From the NCBI GenBank assembly GCA_029256185.1, contig JAQSYI010000028.1, positions 1 through 64,000 of the forward strand: a stretch of 64,000 nucleotides of DNA, given 5' to 3'. Under the pieces are notes generated by a model, which was not told the origin of the DNA, made no database searches, and was given only the letters and a program-made list of their open reading frames with translations. Both the position numbers and the translations under genes were made by a program. The DNA comes from Paenibacillaceae bacterium. Its GTDB lineage: Bacteria > Bacillota > Bacilli > Paenibacillales > NBRC-103111. This document shows positions 35,211 to 42,977 of the stretch, piece after piece (within the stretch, counting starts at the first letter, position 1; the number at the start of each line of letters is the position of its first letter).

Positions 35211-37685
35211 TTAGGCTCCCGCAAATCCCCAGCCGCTTCCTCCCTCTCTTTGCGGATCAATCCCGAAATCCTGGGAATAGGCATCTTCACGCAATGCCCA
35301 CACATGCCCGTGCAGCAGCGGAAAAATAATACCCTCCCGCTCCAGCTTCATTTTATCCGGCTCATACACATTCACCACGTATTGCTGGGCCTTCCGCAAC
35401 AGTCGGCTTAATTCCTCCGGCTCGAGTTCGCCGTTTAAGTCCAGTAGCATTTCCCGAGCCGGGCTATCATAGGGAACAAGCACCGATACAGTCTTGTTGG
35501 CAATAACCTCGAAATACTGCTCCGCTGTGGCAAAGGAAGAACGGCTCACCATTTCCGGCGGCCTGCCGTGAGTCCGGCAATAGTCGTCATAATACGCTTT
35601 GTTGTAATTGAGCAGATCAAACAGGTTCTTATCCAGTTGCCGGATCGGATAGTCCAATTCATCCTTGATTTCATCATAATAATAGCTGAAGTAAGCTTCC
35701 ATCCCTTGAGGCGATAATAGACCGTCGCTGTAACGTCCAGGGTCATCTTTATGCTCCCGGAACAAACGTTCGCTGATTTCTGCCCCAATTTTAATCTCCG
35801 GAAGCTTCGACAAACTCTCCTCCGCCGAGCGAATCACATACACCTGCCGCAGCTCCGCCTCCCCGTGACGATTGCACCGCCCTGCTGCCTGGGCAATGGA
35901 GTCCAGTCCCGCCAATGAGCGGATGACGCACTGGAAGCTGACGTTCACTCCCGCTTCAATAAGCTGGGTGCTGATGCAGATAATGCGTTTGGGTGTTTTG
36001 GGATCAAGTGCCTCGTTGATTTCCTTCAGCGTCTCTTTCCGGTGGGCCGCGCACATTCCCGTACTGAGATGGTACAGCACCACTTGATCCTCCTGCATCC
36101 AGCCTTCATCCTTCAAACGAGTGTACAGCTTCCGCACGGCTGTCTTGGTATTCAAGATAATCAGGATACTATCCAGCTCCTCCATTCTTTCATGGACAAA
36201 ATCTGCCAGCTCCTCCGTTTTCCAGCCTTCATCCGTGATCCGGTTCTGCAACTCCACCCGCTTGAAATGGCGGTTCACATCATGCAGCCCCCCAATGATC
36301 TCTGCCTGCTCATTCTTCAACAGCTTATGCTTGACGAAATCAAGAGCAGGCTGCGTCGCCGTGCAGAGAATCAGACTGGATCGGCCAAAGGCTTGCAGGA
36401 AATTAAGCGCAGCATTGAACAACGACACGCATTGGGGCGGAACCGCCTGTACCTCATCGAAGATCAGCACAGCATTGCTCAGCTGGTGCAAGCGGCGGGT
36501 ATTGCGTGTCCCCTTGGCATAGAAGGTATTGAGAAACTGCACCATCGTCGTAAAGATGATGGGCCGGTCCCAGTTGTCCCGGGCCACGCTCAGTCTTTCT
36601 TTTTGCAGATGGTAGTCGGTCTTCCGGTCAGGGTCGGCCGGGTTATAATCCAACTCCTCTATTACATTGGAATGATGCTCCAAAATATTGTCGTCATCTT
36701 GAAGGATATTCCGGATCTCCTGAGCGTTCTGCTCAATGATGGTGGTAAATGGCACGATGTAGATGATGCGGTCTTTTCCTTTTTCCAACGCGTGTTTAAG
36801 CGCATAACGGAGACTAGCCAGTGTCTTGCCCCCACCGGTTGGGATGGACAAGGTATAGATGCCTGAGGGATGGTGGGCGAACGCTTCACATTGCTCAGAC
36901 ATTTCCCTTCTTAGGCGGTTAATCGGATGGTCGGAATTCTCCTCTTGATTCTTGCGCTGAAGCTCCTGCATCAGCAGATCATAGCTCCGGGCAAAAAACT
37001 CTGCATAATCCCGCTGCCAGCCTTCATAGCGGTTCTCCTCAAATTCGCGGGTATTCGTCCGATCCGCATCGATCAGGCAACTGAACAAGTACTTGATCAG
37101 CAAGGAAGACGCAATGGGCTTGAGCTTGTTGTCTCTGATCCGTTGAAGCGCTTGCTTCAATTCTTTGGCCGCGTCTGCAAAATAACAGTCCAGTTCCTCC
37201 TCTGTCCAATTGTCCAGAAAAGCCTTCACCGCTTGTTCGTATTCCTCCAACCCTTCTTTTTTGCGGGCCACCCGCTCCAGAAATGGAGTCTCTGTCTCCG
37301 GGGCCAGATAATCCCGCAGCCCTTGATGATGGGAAATAATGCAATTGGCCATCCACTCGGCGGCCGCTTTATCCTCGGGGAGCAGCGCCTTCTTGTGATA
37401 ACGTCGGTACAGCCATCTGCCCCCTGCAGTGGAGTGATCCACGGATCCGCGTCTGGGCGCATGTTTGGGATCATCGGAAGCCAATTGGATATATTGCTTG
37501 AAAGCAGGGGTATACTTGCCCATATCATGCAACATACCGGTCATTCCGGCCAGATGGGCCACTCCGATTTTGCCGCCGAACACCTCGCATCCCTCCTGCA
37601 CCGCATCAAGATGCTCGGATACGGTTTGAATCTGCTTGTCCTTTTGACGGATATGGGCGATGTAGCTGTTTGGTCCTTGGTTCAT
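35211..37685 (-). CDS. cas3: CRISPR-associated helicase-nuclease Cas3
   Basis: The ATG at 37685 is preferred because GAAGGAG lies nine bases upstream; an ATG at 37703 lies before it. The 824-residue protein has an N-terminal HD nuclease (SEHLDAV, GMLHDMGKYTPAFKQY, VDHSTAGG, IISHHQGL). A superfamily 2 helicase follows with motif I SIPTGGGKTLASLRYAL, motif II FDEVQAVPP, ATQPAL and motif VI AQAAGRCNRHGE. It is recruited by Cascade to unwind and degrade target DNA. Its ribosome site lies inside the 3' end of the ECF sigma gene. Confidence 0.95.
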   Translation of the reverse strand: MNQGPNSYIAHIRQKDKQIQTVSEHLDAVQEGCEVFGGKIGVAHLAGMTGMLHDMGKYTPAFKQYIQLASDDPKHAPRRGSVDHSTAGGRWLYRRYHKKALLPEDKAAAEWMANCIISHHQGLRDYLAPETETPFLERVARKKEGLEEYEQAVKAFLDNWTEEELDCYFADAAKELKQALQRIRDNKLKPIASSLLIKYLFSCLIDADRTNTREFEENRYEGWQRDYAEFFARSYDLLMQELQRKNQEENSDHPINRLRREMSEQCEAFAHHPSGIYTLSIPTGGGKTLASLRYALKHALEKGKDRIIYIVPFTTIIEQNAQEIRNILQDDDNILEHHSNVIEELDYNPADPDRKTDYHLQKERLSVARDNWDRPIIFTTMVQFLNTFYAKGTRNTRRLHQLSNAVLIFDEVQAVPPQCVSLFNAALNFLQAFGRSSLILCTATQPALDFVKHKLLKNEQAEIIGGLHDVNRHFKRVELQNRITDEGWKTEELADFVHERMEELDSILIILNTKTAVRKLYTRLKDEGWMQEDQVVLYHLSTGMCAAHRKETLKEINEALDPKTPKRIICISTQLIEAGVNVSFQCVIRSLAGLDSIAQAAGRCNRHGEAELRQVYVIRSAEESLSKLPEIKIGAEISERLFREHKDDPGRYSDGLLSPQGMEAYFSYYYDEIKDELDYPIRQLDKNLFDLLNYNKAYYDDYCRTHGRPPEMVSRSSFATAEQYFEVIANKTVSVLVPYDSPAREMLLDLNGELEPEELSRLLRKAQQYVVNVYEPDKMKLEREGIIFPLLHGHVWALREDAYSQDFGIDPQREGGSGWGFAGA

Positions 37686-37689
37686 ATTC

Positions 37690-38211
37690 TCAGTCTCCTT
37701 CATAAAAACGGTATGTATTTTTGAGAAGCTGTTTGCCGTAATGGAGCCGTGATCGCACTGTGCCCTCGGGGATATTTTGGACTTTTGCCACAGCTTGAAC
37801 GGGAAGATCTTTTATTAGAGATAAAAACAATGTTTCTCGGTAACATTGTTTTATTTGTTTCAAACATTCTATCAAGGCTGACCTGTTTTCACTTCCATAA
37901 TCATCTGTACTGGAAAAATGTGCGAAATCGCCCAATGGCACCAAAAGCCATGCCTTTTGTTCTCTGATCATCTCCTTACGTTTGTTGTACAAAATTCTTT
38001 TGCTCCAATCCAAAAAGTAGGCAGGCTCTCGAAGTCGTTCGATTTTTTCGATAATGACTAGAAGTGTTTCTTGCACAACATCCTCCTGATCCAAATTAGG
38101 TGGAAGTGAATTCCCAAGCGATTTCAATAATACGGGTCTCATTGCTTCCAAAACTAACGCCAGCGCGTCTTTGTCGCCCGATCTTGCCAGCACAACTTTG
38201 TTGATTAACAT
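37690..38211 (-). CDS. ECF-type RNA polymerase sigma factor at the head of the cas operon
   Basis: A 173-residue protein with a GAGGAGG site upstream of its ATG. Region 2 is seen as LDQEDVVQETLLVIIEKIERLREPAYFLDWSKRILYNKRKEMIR, and region 4 as YRETLFLSLIKDLPVQAVAKVQNIPEGTVRSRLHYGKQLL, with the SRL helix that contacts the -35 box. The length is normal for ECF factors, and no anti-sigma gene is adjacent. The stop codon is four bases before the cas3 start and carries the cas3 ribosome site, so the two genes are translationally coupled. A role in cas or array transcription is inferred. Confidence 0.85.
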   Translation of the reverse strand: MLINKVVLARSGDKDALALVLEAMRPVLLKSLGNSLPPNLDQEDVVQETLLVIIEKIERLREPAYFLDWSKRILYNKRKEMIREQKAWLLVPLGDFAHFSSTDDYGSENRSALIECLKQIKQCYRETLFLSLIKDLPVQAVAKVQNIPEGTVRSRLHYGKQLLKNTYRFYEGD

Positions 38212-38769
38212 CCGGCCGCCTCCTCGTTTACTCTCCTCACTATATACAGATGGAAAATGAGGCGGAAATTACTCATTTGGACGAGAATTTTTTTGGCTCT
38301 TAGCTCTATTGAGTGGAAGAAGCTACGTTTGATAGGATGATAGAACGATTTGACATGGAGCCTCTGCGGGCATGAGTACTCGCGTAAGCCGCAAAGCATA
38401 AGGACTTCGCGTTGCTAACCAGCTTATCATGCCCGCCTCTCCATATAAAATCGCAATCTATTAGCCCACATCGAATAGCGAGGAACCAATTTTTTTGTCT
38501 ACTAAAAATGCGCCGCGCAACTCTAGCAGATTCTTCATTAGGATAGATACTCTGAGTACGCGGCAGAGGTATTTGTACATGATCATTTACGGGCTTCCAC
38601 CAAGCTACAAAGTTCATCTGTTGCATGACGAAATTACTATCGCTACGGGTCTGCAGCAAGAGATGGACCCAAGCCAGTAACAGCCCCCTTTATAAAGGTA
38701 GCCTTTTGATGATAAGGCGCTTTGACTCAACCAATCCACATCGAAAGAGAGTATGCAAATTTAGCAGAT
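38212..38769. promoter_or_regulatory. Upstream region of the sigma-cas operon
   Basis: 558 bp between the sigma gene and array 2. The minus strand has TATATA at 38241-38246, 30 bp before the sigma start, as a -10 candidate; no good -35 box pairs with it, which may mean an activator or alternative sigma is needed. A 117-codon minus-strand frame (38306-38659) lacks a ribosome site and any recognisable family, and I do not treat it as a gene. Confidence 0.45.
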
Positions 38770-39901
38770 ATTTGTATCCACGCACTTAAAAAGGAGTGCA
38801 ACGCCATCCTATACCACGGCTGGAGCAAGGCCTAGGCATTTCAATCCACACGCACTCCATACGGAGTGCGACGCTACTTCCTACCATAGCACCTTCCATG
38901 CCCATAGTATTTCAATCCACGCACTCCATACGAAGTGCGACCTTCTCGACTCTGCTCACGAAAGAAAAACCCGCAGCATTTCAATCCACGCACTCCATAC
39001 GAAGTGCGACTTTGTTGAGCTGCGAACGCATGATGAGCAGCATCACATTTCAATCCACGCACTCCATACGAAGTGCGACCTGAGCAATAGAAACATCCCC
39101 GCGGTTCTGACTAAGATTTCAATCCACGCACTCCATACGAAGTGCGACGAGTCACCGTATCATGTGTGACCCCGGAAGATGTCAATTTCAATCCACGCAC
39201 TCCATACGAAGTGCGACGAATGAAATACGCGGCTTATTGGCCGAGTTGTACGAATTTCAATCCACGCACTCCATACGAAGTGCGACGCGGATATCAAGAC
39301 GATCAACCCGTACGGATTCAAGATTTCAATCCACGCACTCCATACGAAGTGCGACACTGCTATGCGCACGGGCAGAACGTTTCGCAGGAGCATTTCAATC
39401 CACGCACTCCATACGAAGTGCGACGATGCTGCACGCGTTGACAGGCGGCATAGCCGTTAGATTTCAATCCACGCACTCCATACGAAGTGCGACTTTTACC
39501 ATTACGCGGATAGGGTAGGGGGGGGACGAATTTCAATCCACGCACTCCATACGAAGTGCGACTCGTTATTACATCGTTTTAAACGTGAAATTAAGCATTT
39601 CAATCCACGCACTCCATACGAAGTGCGACGATATAGGAGAGGAGGCAGTCCGTGTTAATCCTCAAATTTCAATCCACGCACTCCATACGAAGTGCGACCA
39701 AGGCGGCGGCGGAGTATAACCGGATTCATGGCATTTCAATCCACGCACTCCATACGAAGTGCGACGAAATGATCCTGCGCGGCTTCAGCGCGTCCAGGAC
39801 ATTTCAATCCACGCACTCCATACGAAGTGCGACGTAGGTATGAGCAAAGTCACGGGTAGTCAACGGACATTTCAATCCACGCACTCCATACGAAGTGCGA
39901 C
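38770..39901 (-). CRISPR. CRISPR array 2, type I-C variant repeat, 17 repeats
   Basis: Fifteen identical 33-bp repeats (38909 to 39901) differ from array 1 only in the centre: CCATACGAAG in place of CCAAACGGAG. Spacers are 34-36 bp. At the trailer end a repeat at 38838-38872 has an AC insertion (35 bp) and the intermediate centre CCATACGGAG, and a badly decayed repeat lies at 38770-38802. The leader is at the high-coordinate end, so transcription runs leftward towards the sigma-cas operon. Confidence 0.97.
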
Positions 39902-40081
39902 GGCAAAAAATGCCTTTCCCATCTCCACACCAGATGAATCTTGCATAACTACCCGTTTCCAATATAAAGAAAGTATAGCACAAACCTTGACATTTTCGAA
40001 AATAAATATAAGATATCATAATTCGACAGAATCTGAGGTGCGAAGGACCCGGGGGGTTCATGGGAGCTTCACATTCGCACC
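39902..40081 (-). promoter_or_regulatory. Leader of CRISPR array 2
   Basis: It carries a 62-bp element (40020-40081) identical at 55 positions to that of leader 1, with the inverted repeat GGTGCGAA (40037-40044)/TTCGCACC (40074-40081), 135 bp from the first repeat (136 in leader 1). Nearer the array are GTCAAGGTTTG on the minus strand (39991-39981) and an extended -10 element TGCTATACT ending at 39972. These probably drive the array transcript. Confidence 0.8.
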
Positions 40082-40118
40082 AGATCAGGTTGTTCGTTTT
40101 CCAAATGTCCAATGGTCG

Positions 40119-40373
40119 TTAGGGTCTGTACTCAATTAAGTCTGAGAGCTTGCAACCAAAGGTATCGCAAAGCCTCATCAGCGTTTCTAATTTAGTAGTT
40201 TCCATATTGTTTTCACGATACAGTTTATTGATAGAGTTCCTGCTTAGTCCCGAACGTGTCATTAACTCTGTAATGTCATCAATTTTATGTTCAGCCATAA
40301 GTAATCTAATATTGCATTTCAACAAATGAGATGCCCCCCAATTTAATAATCTCCCTTGTTCACGCTGAACCAA
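40119..40373 (-). CDS. Small Cro/XRE-type helix-turn-helix protein
   Basis: The frame encodes up to 84 residues. The core LLKCNIRLLMAEHKIDDITELMTRSGLSRNSINKLYRE...TKLETLMRLCDTFGCKLSDLIEY is a YozG-like/HTH_26 regulator of about 68 residues. No ATG starts the domain: candidates are TTG at 40373, or the TTG pair at 40325/40322 that gives the usual family N-terminus. It ends just before the leader element of array 2 and is divergent from a small gene, with two operator-like repeats between them. Confidence 0.75.
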   Translation of the reverse strand: MVQREQGRLLNWGASHLLKCNIRLLMAEHKIDDITELMTRSGLSRNSINKLYRENNMETTKLETLMRLCDTFGCKLSDLIEYRP

Positions 40374-40415
40374 ATAATTTGATACTTGACGATGGCATAT
40401 AAAAGCTATAAAATA

Positions 40416-40448
40416 ACCCTATAAGGTTAAAATATGACCCTATAAGGT
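40416..40448. promoter_or_regulatory. Two 12-bp operator-like direct repeats
   Basis: ACCCTATAAGGT occurs at 40416-40427 and 40437-40448. Each copy is itself a dyad (ACC-TATA-GGT core with one mismatched pair). Their 21-bp spacing places both on the same face of the helix. They lie between the divergent HTH gene and small gene and are probably bound by the HTH protein. Confidence 0.6.
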
Positions 40449-40468
40449 AATGGTTAGGTGTAGATAAA

Positions 40469-40747
40469 TTGAATCTATCACTTGAAGATCTCATTGAACC
40501 TCTTGTGGAAGCAAGAATAGCCAAGCTTCTGAAAGACTTGGCCAACAGCCAAATCCAATACTCCCAGCTTGCCAATGAATGTGAGCAGCAATTAAATCAG
40601 ATTCGTGAATTCATTGCACCAGAACTTAAGCACACCCTCTACTTGTACGAGGATACTTTGGCATCTTCTCAAGCTATTCTCCAAACCCAAATCTATTTAC
40701 GCGGCTTCAAGGATGCTGCGTTGCTTTTCGATGGATTGGCTGAATAA
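40469..40747 (+). CDS. Small alpha-helical protein of unknown function
   Basis: A 92-residue frame from a TTG start with AGGTG upstream. The product is predicted to be helical and acidic-amphipathic (LEDLIEPLVEARIAKLLKDLANSQIQYSQLANECEQQ) and ends YLRGFKDAALLFDGLAE, somewhat like small DUF6809-type proteins of mobile elements. It is divergent from the HTH gene and probably co-regulated through the shared repeats. Confidence 0.5.
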   Translation: MNLSLEDLIEPLVEARIAKLLKDLANSQIQYSQLANECEQQLNQIREFIAPELKHTLYLYEDTLASSQAILQTQIYLRGFKDAALLFDGLAE

Positions 40748-40912
40748 AAAGAGTATAGGTCATCCAAATTATATACCACTATATACCAATGCTTCAATTT
40801 ACCCAATCAGCCAAGCATGTCCGAAGAGGACTGCCCTCCCGGGTCCCTTAAGCGGCTGCGGAAGGCAATAAAATCCTCCCCCTCCCCCCCGCAGCCGCCC
40901 CGCGGCAATCCT

Positions 40913-42277
40913 TTATTTCACCTTACCCAACTCATCCACAAATGCAGGTTTATTGCCATATAGCGCCTTCATGCGGCCCACGATTTCTTCGGCGGACTGG
41001 TCCCCGGCCAATGGCTTGTAACGCTCTATAATCTCGCATACCCTTCGGTATTCTTTTCTGTTGGCGGCGTCGCTGGCAGCTTTTTCAATATGAGCTTGGT
41101 AGATGGACAGGACCTCAGCCCGGAAATGGTCCGCCAGCTTGTGCGCATAGCGTTCAATCTCATTTGGATTTTTTCTTACATGGTCCATCATCTCGTCCGC
41201 ATCATTCTTCTTTTCAATGAGCTTCAGGTAAACGCCTGCCGCCGTCCAGCCGGATGCTTGCTTCAGCTCCTGCAGAACACTCTTATAGAAGTCATCGGCA
41301 TCTCCGCCTGCCAGCTGTTCCAGTTGGTCATAATAATCCGTACCACCGCCGATGAGCAGCTCACGGCCCAGCTTCAACTGCTCCTCTGTTCGATTTAACC
41401 CGCTATAGGCCTCGTATCGGGCGCGCCTCCAATCATTAACCAATCCGGGGAGCTTCCGGTCCAGCTCTTCTCCTTCCAGCGCCAGGGCCAAGATTCGGTC
41501 ATAATCCCCCTGGTTCCGGCTTCGTTCAATGGCCTCCTTGCGGAAGGAACTATAGGACAGATGCTCCTCCAGAAATTGATGCTCTTCCTCCTGTGTACCG
41601 TATTGTTTCACTAAGTCGAATAACATCCACAGGATTTGCTCCGCCTCATAGCTGCTATGGTCATCCCCGGCGTAATCGGCCAACAGATCCCTGAGCTTAA
41701 CGCTCAGCTTGTCCCGCAGGACAGGCTGATCTGCGAACCCGGCGCCGATGGCAAGCAGCTCAAGCCGGTATTCCTCCCAGCCTTCAAAAGCTTCGCTTTC
41801 ACTATACCCCACCAATCTATCGAACATGATGGTGTCGGCGGAAAGCTCGCCGGTTCTCTCCTGGAGCACCAGGCCTCTGATGGTATCCATGGCGTTAGAG
41901 ACAAGATATCCGATATCTCCGCCGGAATCATCCGTATACTGGAAGGCGTCAACCGCATTCTTCAGTACCAGAAAGGCGATTTCCATCCCCAGCAGCGGGT
42001 CCTCCACTTCATAGGCCTTCTCCAGAATGTCCGTGGCCTCCAGGGAAAAATCGCTTGCCTTGCTGTAAACAATGAAGCCGTGACGATCTCCGTGTTTCTT
42101 GACAATAGAGTCAAACCATTTCTGGCACGCCTTTAACTCCTGCTCCGGGCTGTTCCGTTTGTTCTTTGCAAGCAGCTTGTCCCTGAGCGTCCCGTCTTCC
42201 TCTGCAAGCTTTGTCACAAGCTCCACCAGTTCTTTCTTGGACAGCTTTTCGATGACTTTATTGACGTCCTTCACCAT
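40913..42277 (-). CDS. Uncharacterised 454-residue helical-repeat protein
   Basis: The start follows GGGAGGG. The protein is soluble, acidic and helical, with TPR-like stretches (IERSRNQGDYDRILALALEGEEL, AAGVYLKLIEKKNDADEMMDHVRKNPNEIERYAHKLADHF) and an N-terminal lysine-rich segment. It resembles the helical-repeat portions of SWIM zinc-finger-associated proteins, but no SWIM cysteines are present. It lies between the CRISPR and Wadjet loci; whether it takes part in defence is unknown. Confidence 0.6.
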   Translation of the reverse strand: MVKDVNKVIEKLSKKELVELVTKLAEEDGTLRDKLLAKNKRNSPEQELKACQKWFDSIVKKHGDRHGFIVYSKASDFSLEATDILEKAYEVEDPLLGMEIAFLVLKNAVDAFQYTDDSGGDIGYLVSNAMDTIRGLVLQERTGELSADTIMFDRLVGYSESEAFEGWEEYRLELLAIGAGFADQPVLRDKLSVKLRDLLADYAGDDHSSYEAEQILWMLFDLVKQYGTQEEEHQFLEEHLSYSSFRKEAIERSRNQGDYDRILALALEGEELDRKLPGLVNDWRRARYEAYSGLNRTEEQLKLGRELLIGGGTDYYDQLEQLAGGDADDFYKSVLQELKQASGWTAAGVYLKLIEKKNDADEMMDHVRKNPNEIERYAHKLADHFRAEVLSIYQAHIEKAASDAANRKEYRRVCEIIERYKPLAGDQSAEEIVGRMKALYGNKPAFVDELGKVK

Positions 42278-42365
42278 TCAACAGGCCCTCCCTTAAAACT
42301 TTGGCACAACTGTTAGAAAAATAATTAAGCAGTTCCCGCCGTTCTCATGCTTGTGCAACGTTATG

Positions 42366-42860
42366 TTATGCCAACGCATAATAATGCGGAATAATATCCT
42401 CGTAGCTCCCATCCTTCAAGAGAAAGCCCTTGGGAATCACACCCAGCTGGACAAAACCCAGCTTCTTATACAAGCGCAGAGCCGCGGCATTCGTGCTTAC
42501 CACAGCGTTGAACTGAAGAATCCGGAAGCCCGTCTCCCCCGCTTTCGCAATGCAATGCAAGACCAGGATTTCCCCGATCCGCTTGCCCCGATCCCCGTTT
42601 TTGACTGCGTAGCTGGCATTGGCAATATGCCCGCATCTGCCCACATTGTTCGGATGCAGAATATACAATCCCACTGTTTTGCCAGTCTCTTGCTCAATCG
42701 CCACTCCGGTGAAGGTTTGACTCATAAAAAATTCCAGACCGCTCCTCTCATCCAAGAGCTCCATCTGCGGAAATGCGGATCCTTCCTCCACGATTTCGTT
42801 CCAAATTTCATTCATGGCGGGAATATCATTATGCGAAAACGCTCTTACAGAAATCCCCAT
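42366..42860 (-). CDS. GNAT-family N-acetyltransferase
   Basis: A 164-residue acetyltransferase with the start preceded by GGAGG. The acetyl-CoA loop is seen as NGDRGKRIGEILVLHCIAKA, followed by RILQFNAVVSTNAAALRLYKKLGFVQLG, the classical motif A/B of GNAT enzymes. The substrate is unknown. It is the last gene before the Wadjet operon end and runs in the same direction. Confidence 0.88.
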   Translation of the reverse strand: MGISVRAFSHNDIPAMNEIWNEIVEEGSAFPQMELLDERSGLEFFMSQTFTGVAIEQETGKTVGLYILHPNNVGRCGHIANASYAVKNGDRGKRIGEILVLHCIAKAGETGFRILQFNAVVSTNAAALRLYKKLGFVQLGVIPKGFLLKDGSYEDIIPHYYALA

Positions 42861-42977
42861 CGTTTGACCTCCAGCCCCAAATCCGGGTTACTCTTATATA
42901 TAAAAAGGGGGGACGCTTTCCTCTTTTCCGCCGCTCCGCCCCACCCTCCCGACAGCTATGAAAATATCTCAGCGGCG

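Noticed and set aside
38306-38659. 117-codon minus-strand frame upstream of the sigma gene
   Set aside because: No ribosome site, no family and no hydrophobic or domain pattern; it lies in a promoter and trailer region.
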